Part shown: positions 18,098 through 27,391 of the stretch, one piece after another
Numbering within the stretch: position 1 is the first letter of the stretch
Layout: each line of letters begins with the position of its first letter
Source: Sphingobacterium composti
GTDB lineage: Bacteria > Bacteroidota > Bacteroidia > Sphingobacteriales > Sphingobacteriaceae
Assembly: GCF_009829075.1 (NCBI RefSeq)
Contig: NZ_WUQZ01000001.1
Location: 186,001-250,000 of the forward strand
Length of the DNA: 64,000 bases
Direction of reading: 5' to 3'
Position numbers and translations under genes: made by a program
The notes under the pieces: generated by a model
Told to the model about the DNA's origin: nothing
The model's database searches: none
The model's input: the letters and a program-made list of their open reading frames with translations, nothing else

Positions 18098-19969
18098 ATG
18101 TCAAGTACAGTTTTATCTCACGACGCAGCTCATCATGATGCACATGGTCATCACCATGAGACGTTCTTAACTAAATATATATTTAGTCAAGATCACAAGA
18201 TGATTGCGAAGCAATTCTTGATCACAGGTATCATTATGGCGGTATTTGCCATGATTTTATCTCTTTTGTTCCGTATTCAATTAGCTTGGCCGGACAAAGA
18301 TTTCCCTATTCTTGAAGTATTCTTGGGTAAATGGGCAGAAGGTGGTCGTATTAAACCTGATTTCTTTTTATCATTAGTTACTATTCACGGTACTATGATG
18401 GTATTCTTCGTGTTAACAGCGGGTTTATCAGGTACATTTAGTAACTTATTAATTCCATATCAAATTGGTGCACGTGATATGGCATCGCCATTGATGAACA
18501 TGTTATCATACTGGTTCTTCTTTATCGCGTGTGTTATTATGATTGCATCTTTCTTCATCGAAAGTGGTCCCGCTTCACCAGGATGGACTATCTATCCGCC
18601 ATTATCTGCCGTTCCTACTGCTATTTCTGGTTCAGGATTAGGTATGACAATGTGGTTAGCTTCGATGACTTTGTTTATCATATCTCAAGTATTAGGTGGT
18701 GTTAACTACATCTCCACTGTCTTGAATATGCGTACAAAAGGTATGGATTTGTGGAAAATGCCTTTAACTATTTGGTCATTCTTCTTAACAGCTATCGTAG
18801 GTTTATTATCATTCCCTGTATTAGTTTCAGCGGTAGTGTTATTGATCTTCGACCGTTCGGCAGGTACATCATTCTATTTGTCAGACTTAGTTGTTCAAGG
18901 TCAGATTTTACCTAATGAAGGTGGTTCTCCAATTTTATTCCAACACTTATTCTGGTTCTTAGGTCACCCTGAGGTGTACATCGTTGTAATGCCTGCATTA
19001 GGTTTGACTTCAGAAGTAATTTCTACAAACTCACGTAAACCAATCTTTGGTTACCACGCGATGGTTTACTCATTAGTAGGTATCACAGTATTATCATTTA
19101 TCGTATGGGGTCACCACATGTTTGTCACAGGTATGAATCCTTTCTTAGGTGGGGTGTTCATGATTACGACATTGATTATTGCTGTTCCTTCAGCGGTAAA
19201 ATCATTCAACTATATGGCTACATTATGGAGAGGTAACATTCGTTTCACTCCAGCGATGATGTTTGCTATTGGTATGGTGTCATTCTTCATTTCAGGTGGT
19301 TTGACAGGTTTGTTCTTAGGTAATGCGGCATTAGATATCAACTTACATGATACATATTTCGTAGTAGCTCACTTCCACTTGGTAATGGGGTCTGCATCTA
19401 TCTTTGGTATGTTGTGTGGTGTTTATCACTGGTATCCTAAAATGTTTGGTCGTATGATGAACGAGAAGTTGGGTTATTTCCACTTCTGGTTGACATTTAT
19501 CGGTGCTTACTTGGTATTCTTCCCAATGCACTTCATGGGTATTGATGGTGTTCCACGTCGTTACTATTCTTTCACTGAATTTGCTTTCATGGAAAAATGG
19601 GTGTCAGTAAACATTTTGGTTACTTGGGCAGCAATCATTGCAGGTGTAGGTCAGTTAGCATTCTTAGTTAACTTCTTTGGTTCAATCTTTAGAGGTAAGA
19701 AAGCTACACAAAACCCTTGGAACTCTAATACTTTAGAGTGGACTACTCCAGTAGAACATATCCATGGTAACTGGCCAGGAGAAATTCCTACAGTTTACCG
19801 TTGGCCTTATGACTATAGTAAGCCAGGACATAACGAGGATTTTATCCCTCAAACAGTACCATTCTCACAAACAATGAGTTCGAATATGCCTCATGATTTC
19901 GAAGGAAATGAAGAAGCTATCCGTATTCAGGAGCAATGGAATAAAGAAAATAATAGAGTAGAAGGTTAG
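18098..19969 (+). CDS. coxA: Cytochrome c oxidase subunit I
   Basis: 623 residues, about twelve core transmembrane helices. Heme and CuB ligands are visible: HGTMMVFF, WFLGHPEVYIVVMP, WGHHMFVTG and HDTYFVVAHFHLVMG. The GHPEVY motif with its Tyr is that of A-type proton-pumping oxidases. The N-terminus is strongly His-rich (HDAAHHDAHGHHHE), a possible copper-binding tail. The stop codon lies within a hairpin. Confidence 0.97.
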   Translation: MSSTVLSHDAAHHDAHGHHHETFLTKYIFSQDHKMIAKQFLITGIIMAVFAMILSLLFRIQLAWPDKDFPILEVFLGKWAEGGRIKPDFFLSLVTIHGTMMVFFVLTAGLSGTFSNLLIPYQIGARDMASPLMNMLSYWFFFIACVIMIASFFIESGPASPGWTIYPPLSAVPTAISGSGLGMTMWLASMTLFIISQVLGGVNYISTVLNMRTKGMDLWKMPLTIWSFFLTAIVGLLSFPVLVSAVVLLIFDRSAGTSFYLSDLVVQGQILPNEGGSPILFQHLFWFLGHPEVYIVVMPALGLTSEVISTNSRKPIFGYHAMVYSLVGITVLSFIVWGHHMFVTGMNPFLGGVFMITTLIIAVPSAVKSFNYMATLWRGNIRFTPAMMFAIGMVSFFISGGLTGLFLGNAALDINLHDTYFVVAHFHLVMGSASIFGMLCGVYHWYPKMFGRMMNEKLGYFHFWLTFIGAYLVFFPMHFMGIDGVPRRYYSFTEFAFMEKWVSVNILVTWAAIIAGVGQLAFLVNFFGSIFRGKKATQNPWNSNTLEWTTPVEHIHGNWPGEIPTVYRWPYDYSKPGHNEDFIPQTVPFSQTMSSNMPHDFEGNEEAIRIQEQWNKENNRVEG

Positions 19970-19987
19970 GTTTATACCTACCTTCTA
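19959..19987 (+). terminator. Hairpin overlapping the coxA stop codon
   Basis: TAGAAGGTTAGG (19959-19970) pairs with CCTACCTTCTA (19977-19987), with one bulged T and a 6-base loop. Only a weak T-run follows, so it is more likely a partial terminator or a 3' stabiliser that separates expression of the oxidase structural genes from the heme-assembly genes. Confidence 0.45.
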
Positions 19988-20022
19988 TTTAAAATCACTT
20001 TGACAAATATAAATAGAGCGTA

Positions 20023-21066
20023 ATGTATCCAGCAGGTGAGAAGAGATTTATAAATGTTAATAGAATAACTATTATCGCTTTATTTCTCGTTATTATAGCT
20101 GGTGGTACAGTACGAAGCACAGGTTCGGGAATGGGTTGCCCAGACTGGCCAAAGTGTTTCAATCAAATAATTCCACCTACGGATGTAAGTCAATTGCCAG
20201 AAGGCTATGAGCAACATTACATAGATGGACGCGTAATGAAGAATGAAAGATTTGCAAAAATCGTAGATTTCTTTGGATACTCCGAAATAGCCGATAAGAT
20301 TCGTCATGATGAATCAATATTAGCTCACGAGGAGTTTAATGCGGCTAAAACCTGGACTGAATATATCAATCGTCTAGTCGGTGTATTGGCAGGTATTGCG
20401 TTATTATTTACTGCTATATTTTCCTTTATTTATATCAAGTCAAAATCATCCATTTTCATATGGAGCGTTCTTAATGTTTTATTGGTCGTACTTCAAGCTT
20501 GGTTAGGCTCCATTGTGGTGTCAACTAATTTGATGCCTTGGATAATAACTGTACATATGTTATTAGCCTTGGTTATCGTCGCCGTGAGTATTTATACTTT
20601 TTATATTGCTACGACATTACGCAATAAAACAATATTAGTCAACTATCCTTCTACTGGCCTAAAGGCATTAGCTATCGTATCACTGGTAGTAACACTTATT
20701 CAAGTTGTTTACGGTACCGAAGTTAGAGAGATTATTGACCATCTAAATGCTGATGGCGTACCACGTGTTAATTGGATAGATGCTATAGGTGTTAATTACG
20801 ATATCCATAGAATATTAGCTTATTTGACTCTGTTCCTTACAGTTTTATTCTTCTTTTTAGTGAAGAATAGATTTAGTAAATCGTCAATTCAAAGTCAATA
20901 TGCTTGGATTATCTTAATATTAGTAGTATTTCAAATGTTGTCTGGGATTATATTAGCTAGATTTGCAGTCCCAGCTTTTGCACAGACAACGCACTTAGTA
21001 CTTGCAAGTTTGTTTTTCGGAGCTCAATATTATTTGATGCTTTTGATGACGAAGCTGAAAAGATAG
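20023..21066 (+). CDS. ctaA: Heme A synthase
   Basis: Oxidises the C8 methyl of heme O to the formyl group of heme A in the membrane. 347 residues, about eight transmembrane helices. RSTGSGMGCPDWPKCF near residues 26-41 contains the paired Cys, the first extracellular loop has EYINRLVGVLAG with Glu-His-type heme contacts, and HRILAYLTLFLTV and THLVLASLFFGAQYY carry later His ligands. Separated from coxA by the hairpin and 53 bases; ctaB follows by 49 bases. Confidence 0.95.
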   Translation: MYPAGEKRFINVNRITIIALFLVIIAGGTVRSTGSGMGCPDWPKCFNQIIPPTDVSQLPEGYEQHYIDGRVMKNERFAKIVDFFGYSEIADKIRHDESILAHEEFNAAKTWTEYINRLVGVLAGIALLFTAIFSFIYIKSKSSIFIWSVLNVLLVVLQAWLGSIVVSTNLMPWIITVHMLLALVIVAVSIYTFYIATTLRNKTILVNYPSTGLKALAIVSLVVTLIQVVYGTEVREIIDHLNADGVPRVNWIDAIGVNYDIHRILAYLTLFLTVLFFFLVKNRFSKSSIQSQYAWIILILVVFQMLSGIILARFAVPAFAQTTHLVLASLFFGAQYYLMLLMTKLKR

Positions 21067-21115
21067 ATAATAGAGTAATTTATTATCTAGGAGAGAAAAG
21101 GAGAAAGAGTAGTCA

Positions 21116-22024
21116 ATGAAAACTTTTATTTCAGATTTTAACAAACTTGTAAAATTACGTTTGACGTTAACTGTTGTATTTTCGGCCTCTATTTCATTTT
21201 TAATAGGAGCGAAGCAACAGGGTGATATCATGTGGTTCAATTGGTTATTATTAACGATTGGCGGATTCTTGGTGACAGGAGCTGCTAATGGTTTTAATGA
21301 AATCATTGAAAAGGACATCGATAAATTGATGAAGCGCACAATGGACCGACCTTTGCCAGCAGGAAGAATGACTACAGGTCAGGCTTTGGTGTTGAGCTTA
21401 TTTATGGGCATTCTGGGTACGTTAGTCTTGGTAAAACTCAATTTCATAGCGGGTTTGCTATCGGTCTTTTCAATATTTTTGTATGCATTTGTGTATACGC
21501 CATTAAAGCCTAAATCCAGAATAGCTGTATTCTTAGGTGCGATACCAGGTGCATTGCCACCACTTATTGGTTATTTCGCAGCTTTCGAATCACTTGGCTT
21601 TGGATTGGCATATGCTTCAGTTAGCGAATCAGCAATCATTATTACGCCATTCATTTTGTTCTTGGTTCAGTTTTTCTGGCAATATCCACATTATTGGGCT
21701 ATTGCTTGGGTAGCAGACGAAGATTACAAAAGAGCGGGTATTCAATTGTTGCCAAGCTTAAAGAAAGATAAAGCTTCAGCAGTATTTATCTTTGTATCGG
21801 CTCTTCTAATGATTCCAGTAGGATTTTTACCTATGTATTTTGGATTCGGCGGTTGGGTGTTTACAATAGTTTCGCTGATGGGCGGATTAGCTTTCACATG
21901 GTACGGTTATAAGCATCTTTTAGAACTAAAAGATGAAACAGCAAAGAAGGTAATGTATATATCGTTTATATATTTACCATTGACACAATTAGTATTACTT
22001 TTTGATTTTATTCCTTTTAAATAA
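21116..22024 (+). CDS. ctaB: Protoheme IX farnesyltransferase (heme O synthase)
   Basis: Transfers farnesyl to heme B, making heme O for CtaA. 302 residues, about nine transmembrane helices. The UbiA-type Asp-rich motif is NGFNEIIEKDIDKLMKRTMD followed by RPLPAG (about residues 60-86), and YTPLKPKSR and QYPHYWAIAWVADEDYKRAG give the second conserved region. Confidence 0.97.
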   Translation: MKTFISDFNKLVKLRLTLTVVFSASISFLIGAKQQGDIMWFNWLLLTIGGFLVTGAANGFNEIIEKDIDKLMKRTMDRPLPAGRMTTGQALVLSLFMGILGTLVLVKLNFIAGLLSVFSIFLYAFVYTPLKPKSRIAVFLGAIPGALPPLIGYFAAFESLGFGLAYASVSESAIIITPFILFLVQFFWQYPHYWAIAWVADEDYKRAGIQLLPSLKKDKASAVFIFVSALLMIPVGFLPMYFGFGGWVFTIVSLMGGLAFTWYGYKHLLELKDETAKKVMYISFIYLPLTQLVLLFDFIPFK

Positions 22025-22029
22025 TATAA

Positions 22030-22614
22030 ATGGGAGCTAACGAAATAGAATTGGAAGATTTGCAAAGGCAACGTAAAGCCCAAAAGTTCAACCTTTGGTT
22101 AGGACTCATCGGGATGTTTATGATGTTTGCTGCACTTTCAAGTGGATTTATCGTATATACAGCAAGTGGCGTAGATAAAGGAATTAAAACAATATTGCCT
22201 CAAGCATTTATCTACAGTACATTAGTGATTGTAGCGAGTAGTTTGACTTTGCATTTTGCAGTCAAAGCAGCTCAATTAAATCAGCTTGCAAAACAAAAAA
22301 TGCTATTGATTATCACAATCGTGCTAGGTATAGTGTTTTTTATATTACAAGTTCAATCATGGGGGATATTGACTGAGCAAGGTGTTTATTTTATAAACAA
22401 TAATGCTTCGCAGTCGTTTATCTATATCTTCACTGGATTGCACTTGGCGCACATTGTAGCTGGACTTTTGGTGTTAATCAGAGCATATTTTGGTGCTACT
22501 AAACCAATTGCCCAAGACCGCAATGTTTTTAGAATGGATCTAGCCGCTATTTTTTGGCATTTTCTAGATCTTTTATGGATTTATATATATGTTTTCTTAC
22601 TTTTGAATCAATAA
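22030..22614 (+). CDS. Cytochrome c oxidase subunit III-type protein (first of two)
   Basis: 194 residues with five transmembrane helices (starting near residues 20, 57, 88, 130 and 170). GLHLAHIVAGLLVLI and AIFWHFLDLLWIYIYV are the subunit III signatures with conserved His. It is five bases after ctaB and nine before the second subunit III gene, with which it is distantly paralogous. In Bacteroidota such tandem pairs are usual; which one is the stoichiometric subunit is not clear. Confidence 0.9.
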   Translation: MGANEIELEDLQRQRKAQKFNLWLGLIGMFMMFAALSSGFIVYTASGVDKGIKTILPQAFIYSTLVIVASSLTLHFAVKAAQLNQLAKQKMLLIITIVLGIVFFILQVQSWGILTEQGVYFINNNASQSFIYIFTGLHLAHIVAGLLVLIRAYFGATKPIAQDRNVFRMDLAAIFWHFLDLLWIYIYVFLLLNQ

Positions 22615-22623
22615 TAGTAAACA

Positions 22624-23364
22624 ATGAGTACAACAACTGTATCGCAATTGGATAAGGTAAAAGACGGACCATGGTCTGGTGGTAAGTCACCTTGGAATTT
22701 AGAGTATGGAAAAATCATGATGTGGTTTTTCTTAGTTTCAGATGCTTTTACGTTTTCGGCATTCCTAATTTATTATGGTGCTCAAAAATTTGCTCAACCT
22801 ACATGGATAGATGCGGATAAAATTTTCCAATCTGTACCAGGTATTGCTGAGTCTGGTCAACCTTTGGTTTTCGTAGGTATCATGACCTTTATTTTGATTA
22901 TGTCTTCTGTGACAATGGTATTAGCCGTAGAAGCAGGACATCGTAATTCAAAACAAGAAGTAGTAAAATGGATGATTTGGACGATTTTGGGTGGTTTACT
23001 TTTCGTAGGCTGTCAAGCTATCGAGTGGTCTCACTTACATCACCAAGGATTCTGGTTTGGAAGAAATCCAGCTACAGGATTAGTTGACCCAGATGCTATT
23101 GCAGCTGCATTAGAACCATATTTTACTAAAGATATTTCTTATACTGCAGCGTTACAATTCTCTAATTTATTCTTTACTATCACTGGTTTCCACGGTTTCC
23201 ACGTTTCGATTGGTATATTATTGAATATTATTATTCTTTGCATGACATTGAATAACACGTTTGAGAATAGAGGTACTTATTTAATGGTTGAAAAAGTAGG
23301 TCTTTACTGGCACTTTGTAGATTTAGTGTGGGTATTCGTATTTACATTCTTCTACTTAATCTAA
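22624..23364 (+). CDS. coxC: Cytochrome c oxidase subunit III
   Basis: 246 residues. The helices carry SPWNLEYGKIMMWFFLVSDA, the AVEAGHRN segment, IEWSHLHHQGFWFG with its long loop, GFHGFHVSIGILLNI and GLYWHFVDLVWVFVF. The last two are classic subunit III motifs. Larger than its upstream paralogue by an inserted loop of about 50 residues (about 55-80 and 140-175). Confidence 0.94.
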   Translation: MSTTTVSQLDKVKDGPWSGGKSPWNLEYGKIMMWFFLVSDAFTFSAFLIYYGAQKFAQPTWIDADKIFQSVPGIAESGQPLVFVGIMTFILIMSSVTMVLAVEAGHRNSKQEVVKWMIWTILGGLLFVGCQAIEWSHLHHQGFWFGRNPATGLVDPDAIAAALEPYFTKDISYTAALQFSNLFFTITGFHGFHVSIGILLNIIILCMTLNNTFENRGTYLMVEKVGLYWHFVDLVWVFVFTFFYLI

Positions 23365-23392
23365 TTATTGACTCTTATATCTAATTATAGAA

Positions 23393-23770
23393 ATGGCACA
23401 TCACGATCATATAGCTACACACGATGCTCACGAGCATGGTGATGGAATGGGCAAAAAGCAAATCTGGCAAGTATTCTTTGTATTGTTGGCATTGACAGCA
23501 TTAGAATTCTTAATTGCATTGGGTTTTGTTCATCACTGGGGAATTTTGCAAAAGGGTGCTTTAGTTAACACGATTTATATCGTCTTGACTTTAGTAAAAG
23601 CATATTACATTGTTGCATATTTTATGCACTTGAAGTTTGAGAAATCTAGCTTTATTGTAACTTGTGGAATTGTATTTATTTTCATTATTTACTTCATCGT
23701 ATTGATGTTAGTTGAAGGTGATTATTTATTACATCACTTCCAAGAACATGCGATTTTCCCTAATAAATAA
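23393..23770 (+). CDS. Cytochrome c oxidase subunit IV-type small membrane protein
   Basis: 125 residues with three transmembrane helices, a length and layout that fit prokaryotic COX4/CyoD. The N-terminus is His-rich (HHDHIATHDAHEHGDG), like the N-terminus of CoxA here. The VKAYYIVAYFMHLKFE segment is the family signature. Small, non-catalytic, probably assists assembly or stability. Confidence 0.9.
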   Translation: MAHHDHIATHDAHEHGDGMGKKQIWQVFFVLLALTALEFLIALGFVHHWGILQKGALVNTIYIVLTLVKAYYIVAYFMHLKFEKSSFIVTCGIVFIFIIYFIVLMLVEGDYLLHHFQEHAIFPNK

Positions 23771-23772
23771 TA

Positions 23773-24486
23773 ATGAATAATAACTCTAAAAAGAGAAATA
23801 TATCAACTATCATAATCCTGGCTATAGTACTACTAGTGCCAGGATTTTTGTATATAGCGCTAAATAAAATTGGCTCAAATCAATATTTAAAACTTCCAAT
23901 TTACGGTGAAAAGGTATTGTCTGGTAAGATGAATCGTAAGATGGGAAGAGAAATTGCAGATACGACCTTTCATCAAATACAGCCTATCAAGTTATACAAT
24001 TCCATAGGTAAGCGAGTTGATTTTTTGAATCAAGATACTGTCATTACAGTATTGCACTTGTTTACTGCTGAAGATGAAGGTTTGTCTAAAACATTGTTGA
24101 CAAATTTGAAGCCTGTAGTAGAGCGATTCAAAAATATACACAAAGTCAAGTTTTTTTCAATATCATTGAATCCTGATAATAGTGATGATGATCTAGCACA
24201 TATACAGAAATTATATGTAAAGGATTATTCAAAAACTTGGTTTATAGTTAAGCCGAATGAATCAATCAATGATTATGTTCAGCAGAATTTTCTGATAGAC
24301 GCACATATCAATCTAGATTCTACATATACTTTCAGTAATAATTATCTTTTAATAGATACAGAAAGACGTATTCGAGGATTCTATGATATCAATCAGAATA
24401 AGGAGATGGAACGATTGGAAGATGAAATTAAAGTACAATTAGTGGAAGAAGCTCGTAATAATCCACTTAAAATAGAGAAAAAGTAA
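23773..24486 (+). CDS. SCO1/SenC-like protein lacking all cysteines
   Basis: 237 residues with an N-terminal membrane anchor (about residues 12-30) and a thioredoxin-like domain. The overall pattern (LKLPIYGEK, then VITVLHLFTAEDEG, then KVKFFSISLNPDNSDDD, then NNYLLIDTERRIRGFYD) matches Bacteroidota SCO proteins. Active SCO has CxxxC at the TAEDEG position; this protein has no Cys anywhere, and the distal copper-ligand His region reads TFSNN. Copper delivery or thiol chemistry by the usual mechanism is therefore impossible. It is kept in frame, 2 bases after the subunit IV gene and 1 before the next, so it is likely a structural or regulatory pseudoenzyme. Confidence 0.8.
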   Translation: MNNNSKKRNISTIIILAIVLLVPGFLYIALNKIGSNQYLKLPIYGEKVLSGKMNRKMGREIADTTFHQIQPIKLYNSIGKRVDFLNQDTVITVLHLFTAEDEGLSKTLLTNLKPVVERFKNIHKVKFFSISLNPDNSDDDLAHIQKLYVKDYSKTWFIVKPNESINDYVQQNFLIDAHINLDSTYTFSNNYLLIDTERRIRGFYDINQNKEMERLEDEIKVQLVEEARNNPLKIEKK

Positions 24487-24487
24487 T

Positions 24488-25030
24488 ATGGCAATGACAG
24501 AAGAAGAAAAGAAGTATAAAGGTATTATTTGGACATTATCTATTGTAGTGCCTTTGGCAGTAGCGGCCTTATTTGGTATTAATTTGCAAAAAATGGGTTA
24601 CGATGTTGATCCCTTATCATTTTTACCTCCAATTTATGCTACGATTAATGGTTTGACTGCTATATTATTAGTTTGGGCTGTTTCAGCAGTGAAGAGAGGT
24701 AATACAAAATTGCATGAAAACCTAATCAAACTTTGTATGGTTTGTTCGGGATTGTTTCTAATCATGTATGTGGCTTATCACATGACTTCGGTTTCGACTC
24801 CATACGGTGGTGAAGGTGCGATTCGATATGTGTATTTCTTCATTTTAATATCACATATTTTACTTTCTATTATTATTATACCATTCGTATTATTCACTTT
24901 TGTGCGTGGGATTGCAGGTGCTTACGAACGTCATAAAAAATTAGCGCGTATCACATACCCGATGTGGTTGTATGTCGCTGTGACAGGAGTTATCGTTTAT
25001 ATTATGATTTCACCATATTATACACATTAA
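24488..25030 (+). CDS. CtaM-like oxidase assembly protein (DUF420)
   Basis: 180 residues with five transmembrane helices. DUF420/CtaM (YozB) members are needed for maturation of heme A-type oxidases in Firmicutes. Conserved His residues are seen in LHENLIKLCM, VAYHMTS, ISHILLS and ERHKKLARITYPMWLYV. Its place after the SCO-like gene supports the assembly role. Confidence 0.85.
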   Translation: MAMTEEEKKYKGIIWTLSIVVPLAVAALFGINLQKMGYDVDPLSFLPPIYATINGLTAILLVWAVSAVKRGNTKLHENLIKLCMVCSGLFLIMYVAYHMTSVSTPYGGEGAIRYVYFFILISHILLSIIIIPFVLFTFVRGIAGAYERHKKLARITYPMWLYVAVTGVIVYIMISPYYTH

Positions 25031-25034
25031 TATA

Positions 25035-25490
25035 ATGAGTAGAGTTTGGATATATCAAGCAAATCGCTTCTTAACGGATATAGAAGTCGCTGAGATTAAT
25101 ACTTTGGCTCAAGAGTTTGTGTCTTCATGGACAGCACACGGATCAGCTTTGGCAGGTAAAGCTTCTGTTATTGATAATTTATTTCTAATATTAGTAGTAG
25201 ATGAGGAAGTAGCTGGTGTAACTGGTTGTTCCATTGACAAATCGGTGCATTTTATCAAAGGTTTAGGAGAGAGGTTTAATATTGATTTCTTTGATAGAAT
25301 GCGTGTCTCTTATATCAATGCTGAAGGTCAATTGCAATTGGCTTCTCGAGATGAGTTCCAAGAATTGGTAAATAATGGTATTGTCACTTCAGAAACTATA
25401 GTCTATAATAATTTGATTCAAAATTCTGAAGAACTTGCTTCCAACTGGAAAATCCCATTTTCACAAAGTTGGCATAGTAAAGTTTTTTAA
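25035..25490 (+). CDS. Conserved Bacteroidota protein of unknown function at the end of the oxidase operon
   Basis: 151 residues, soluble, no signal peptide or membrane helix. VWIYQANRFLTDIEVAEI, TAHGSALAGKASVIDNLFLI and GVTGCSIDKSVHFIKGL are recognisable in a family restricted to Bacteroidota. Homologues are often labelled 'ABC transporter ATPase', but there is no Walker A or ABC signature here, so that label is wrong. Last gene of the operon, 4 bases after the DUF420 gene. One conserved Cys (GCSID). Confidence 0.75.
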   Translation: MSRVWIYQANRFLTDIEVAEINTLAQEFVSSWTAHGSALAGKASVIDNLFLILVVDEEVAGVTGCSIDKSVHFIKGLGERFNIDFFDRMRVSYINAEGQLQLASRDEFQELVNNGIVTSETIVYNNLIQNSEELASNWKIPFSQSWHSKVF

Positions 25491-25507
25491 AGTAAGAATT
25501 TGTTAAT

Positions 25508-25550
25508 AAACTAAATAAGCCCGTACAATTTGTACAGGCTTATTTAGTTT
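25508..25550. terminator. Bidirectional terminator between the oxidase operon and pckA
   Basis: AAACTAAATAAGCC then GTACAA pairs with TTGTAC then GGCTTATTTAGTTT. The stem is about 20 base pairs with a single C-A mismatch near 25522. The right arm reaches into the pckA stop codon. A/T ends serve both directions. Confidence 0.85.
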
Positions 25551-27168
25551 ATAGAGAAGTCTTTGGAGCTGCTGATAGGATTTCTTCGCTAGCTTGGTCT
25601 TCGTATTGTTTGAAGTTGTTGACGAATAAATTAGCTAAGGCTAATGCTTGTTTGTCATAAGCCTCTGTATCAGTCCAAGTAGTTCTTGGATTCAATACTT
25701 CTGGAGGTACACCAGGACAAGATTGTGGTTTTAGTAATCCAAATATAACGTGAGGCACATATTCCACATTATCCAAATCTCCACGCATTGCAGCATTAAT
25801 CATTGCACGTGTGTATTTCAGATTCATACGTTGACCTTCACCGTATTTTCCACCAGTCCAACCTGTATTAATTAGCCATACGTTAACTTCAGGATGCTGA
25901 TCTAATTTTTTACCTAGTAATTCTGCATATTGAGTAGGATGAAGAGGCAAAAATACTCTTCCAAAACATGCTGAGAATGTAGTTTGTGGTTCTGTGATTC
26001 CAACCTCAGTACCTGCTACTTTAGCTGTATATCCAGATATGAAGTGATACATAGCCTGAGCCTTTGTCAACTTTGAAATTGGGGGTAAGATACCAAAAGC
26101 ATCACAAGTCAAAAAGAATATATTTTTAGGAATAGCACCCAATGAAGGTTGCTTTGCATTCGGAATGTAGTTAATCGGATAGGCTACACGTGTATTTTCA
26201 GTAAGTTTAGTATTCGTGAAATCTACAACATTGGAGTTTTCAAAGAATGAAACATTTTCTAAAAGAGCTCCAGGTCTGATTGCTCCATAAATTTCTGGTT
26301 CTTTTTCAGCACTTAAGTCTACAACTTTAGCGTAGCATCCACCTTCAAAGTTGAAAACAGAATTGTCAGCCCAACCATGCTCGTCATCACCAATCAATGA
26401 TCGATTAGCATCAGCAGAAAGTGTTGTTTTTCCTGTTCCACTCAAGCCAAAGAATAGAGATACGTCGCCATCTTTTCCTTCGTTTGCTGAACAGTGCATA
26501 GGCAGCACACCATGATTATGTGGCAGAATAAAGTTCAATACAGAGAAAATGCCCTTTTTCATTTCACCTGTATATGCTGACCCACCAATTAGAATTACTT
26601 TTTTAGTGAAATTTACAATTGTAAAATTTGTAGAACGCGTACCATCTACTTCAGGATTAGCTTCAAATTCTGGATTTTGAAGTATTAACCATTCATGTTC
26701 AAATTCCGCCAATTCTGCATAATTAGGCGTTATAAAAAGGTTATTGCAGAATAAATTTGCCCAAGGCTTCGTGTTAACTACTGTAACATTTATTTTATAT
26801 CTTGGATCTGCACCAGCATAACATTTTCGAGCCCAAACGTCTACTCCACTAAATGAATCTTGCATCTTTTGATACAGATTCTCAAATATTTCATTAGATA
26901 TTGGAATATTGACATCTCCCCAATCTATAGTATCAGCTGTTAAACTATCTTTAACTATAAATTTATCTTTTGGTGAACGCCCTGTGAATTTACCTGTTTC
27001 AACACATAAAGCACCTAAATCATTTAGTCTGCCTTGATTGAGGTCTAATGTTTGTTGTGTTAATTCTTCATTCGTCAAGTTCCAATAAACTTTTTTTGCT
27101 TGGCTATCAATTTTGTTTATTGTCGCATCGACTGAATTTTCCAACATATCTATTCGCTCCATGATCAT
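25549..27168 (-). CDS. pckA: Phosphoenolpyruvate carboxykinase (ATP)
   Basis: Converts oxaloacetate and ATP to phosphoenolpyruvate and CO2, the first step of gluconeogenesis. 539 residues, normal length. FTGRSPKDKFIV near the N-terminus and the kinase-1a P-loop GLSGTGKTTLSAD at about residues 241-253, then DDEHGW, are diagnostic. The start may be any of three Met codons between 27147 and 27168; the longest is given. Cytoplasmic, transcribed alone behind a 220-base leader/intergenic stretch. Confidence 0.97.
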   Translation of the reverse strand: MIMERIDMLENSVDATINKIDSQAKKVYWNLTNEELTQQTLDLNQGRLNDLGALCVETGKFTGRSPKDKFIVKDSLTADTIDWGDVNIPISNEIFENLYQKMQDSFSGVDVWARKCYAGADPRYKINVTVVNTKPWANLFCNNLFITPNYAELAEFEHEWLILQNPEFEANPEVDGTRSTNFTIVNFTKKVILIGGSAYTGEMKKGIFSVLNFILPHNHGVLPMHCSANEGKDGDVSLFFGLSGTGKTTLSADANRSLIGDDEHGWADNSVFNFEGGCYAKVVDLSAEKEPEIYGAIRPGALLENVSFFENSNVVDFTNTKLTENTRVAYPINYIPNAKQPSLGAIPKNIFFLTCDAFGILPPISKLTKAQAMYHFISGYTAKVAGTEVGITEPQTTFSACFGRVFLPLHPTQYAELLGKKLDQHPEVNVWLINTGWTGGKYGEGQRMNLKYTRAMINAAMRGDLDNVEYVPHVIFGLLKPQSCPGVPPEVLNPRTTWTDTEAYDKQALALANLFVNNFKQYEDQASEEILSAAPKTSL

Positions 27169-27391
27169 AACTTGTGAATTTATGAAGCTAAGGTAGGGAG
27201 TTCACAAACTGATAAGTTAACCTCTTTTATTTTTGCAAATATTATTACATTTTACTACTTTGATTGAGTTTTTGTGTTTTAAGGTTTTTATTTTTTAATA
27301 TTCAGTTTTTAAATAGCGTAAATACTTAATAAAAATTAAATTCTGCTTTGGAATTCTTTAATATCAAATTCTTGAAAAGGGCAAAATATGT

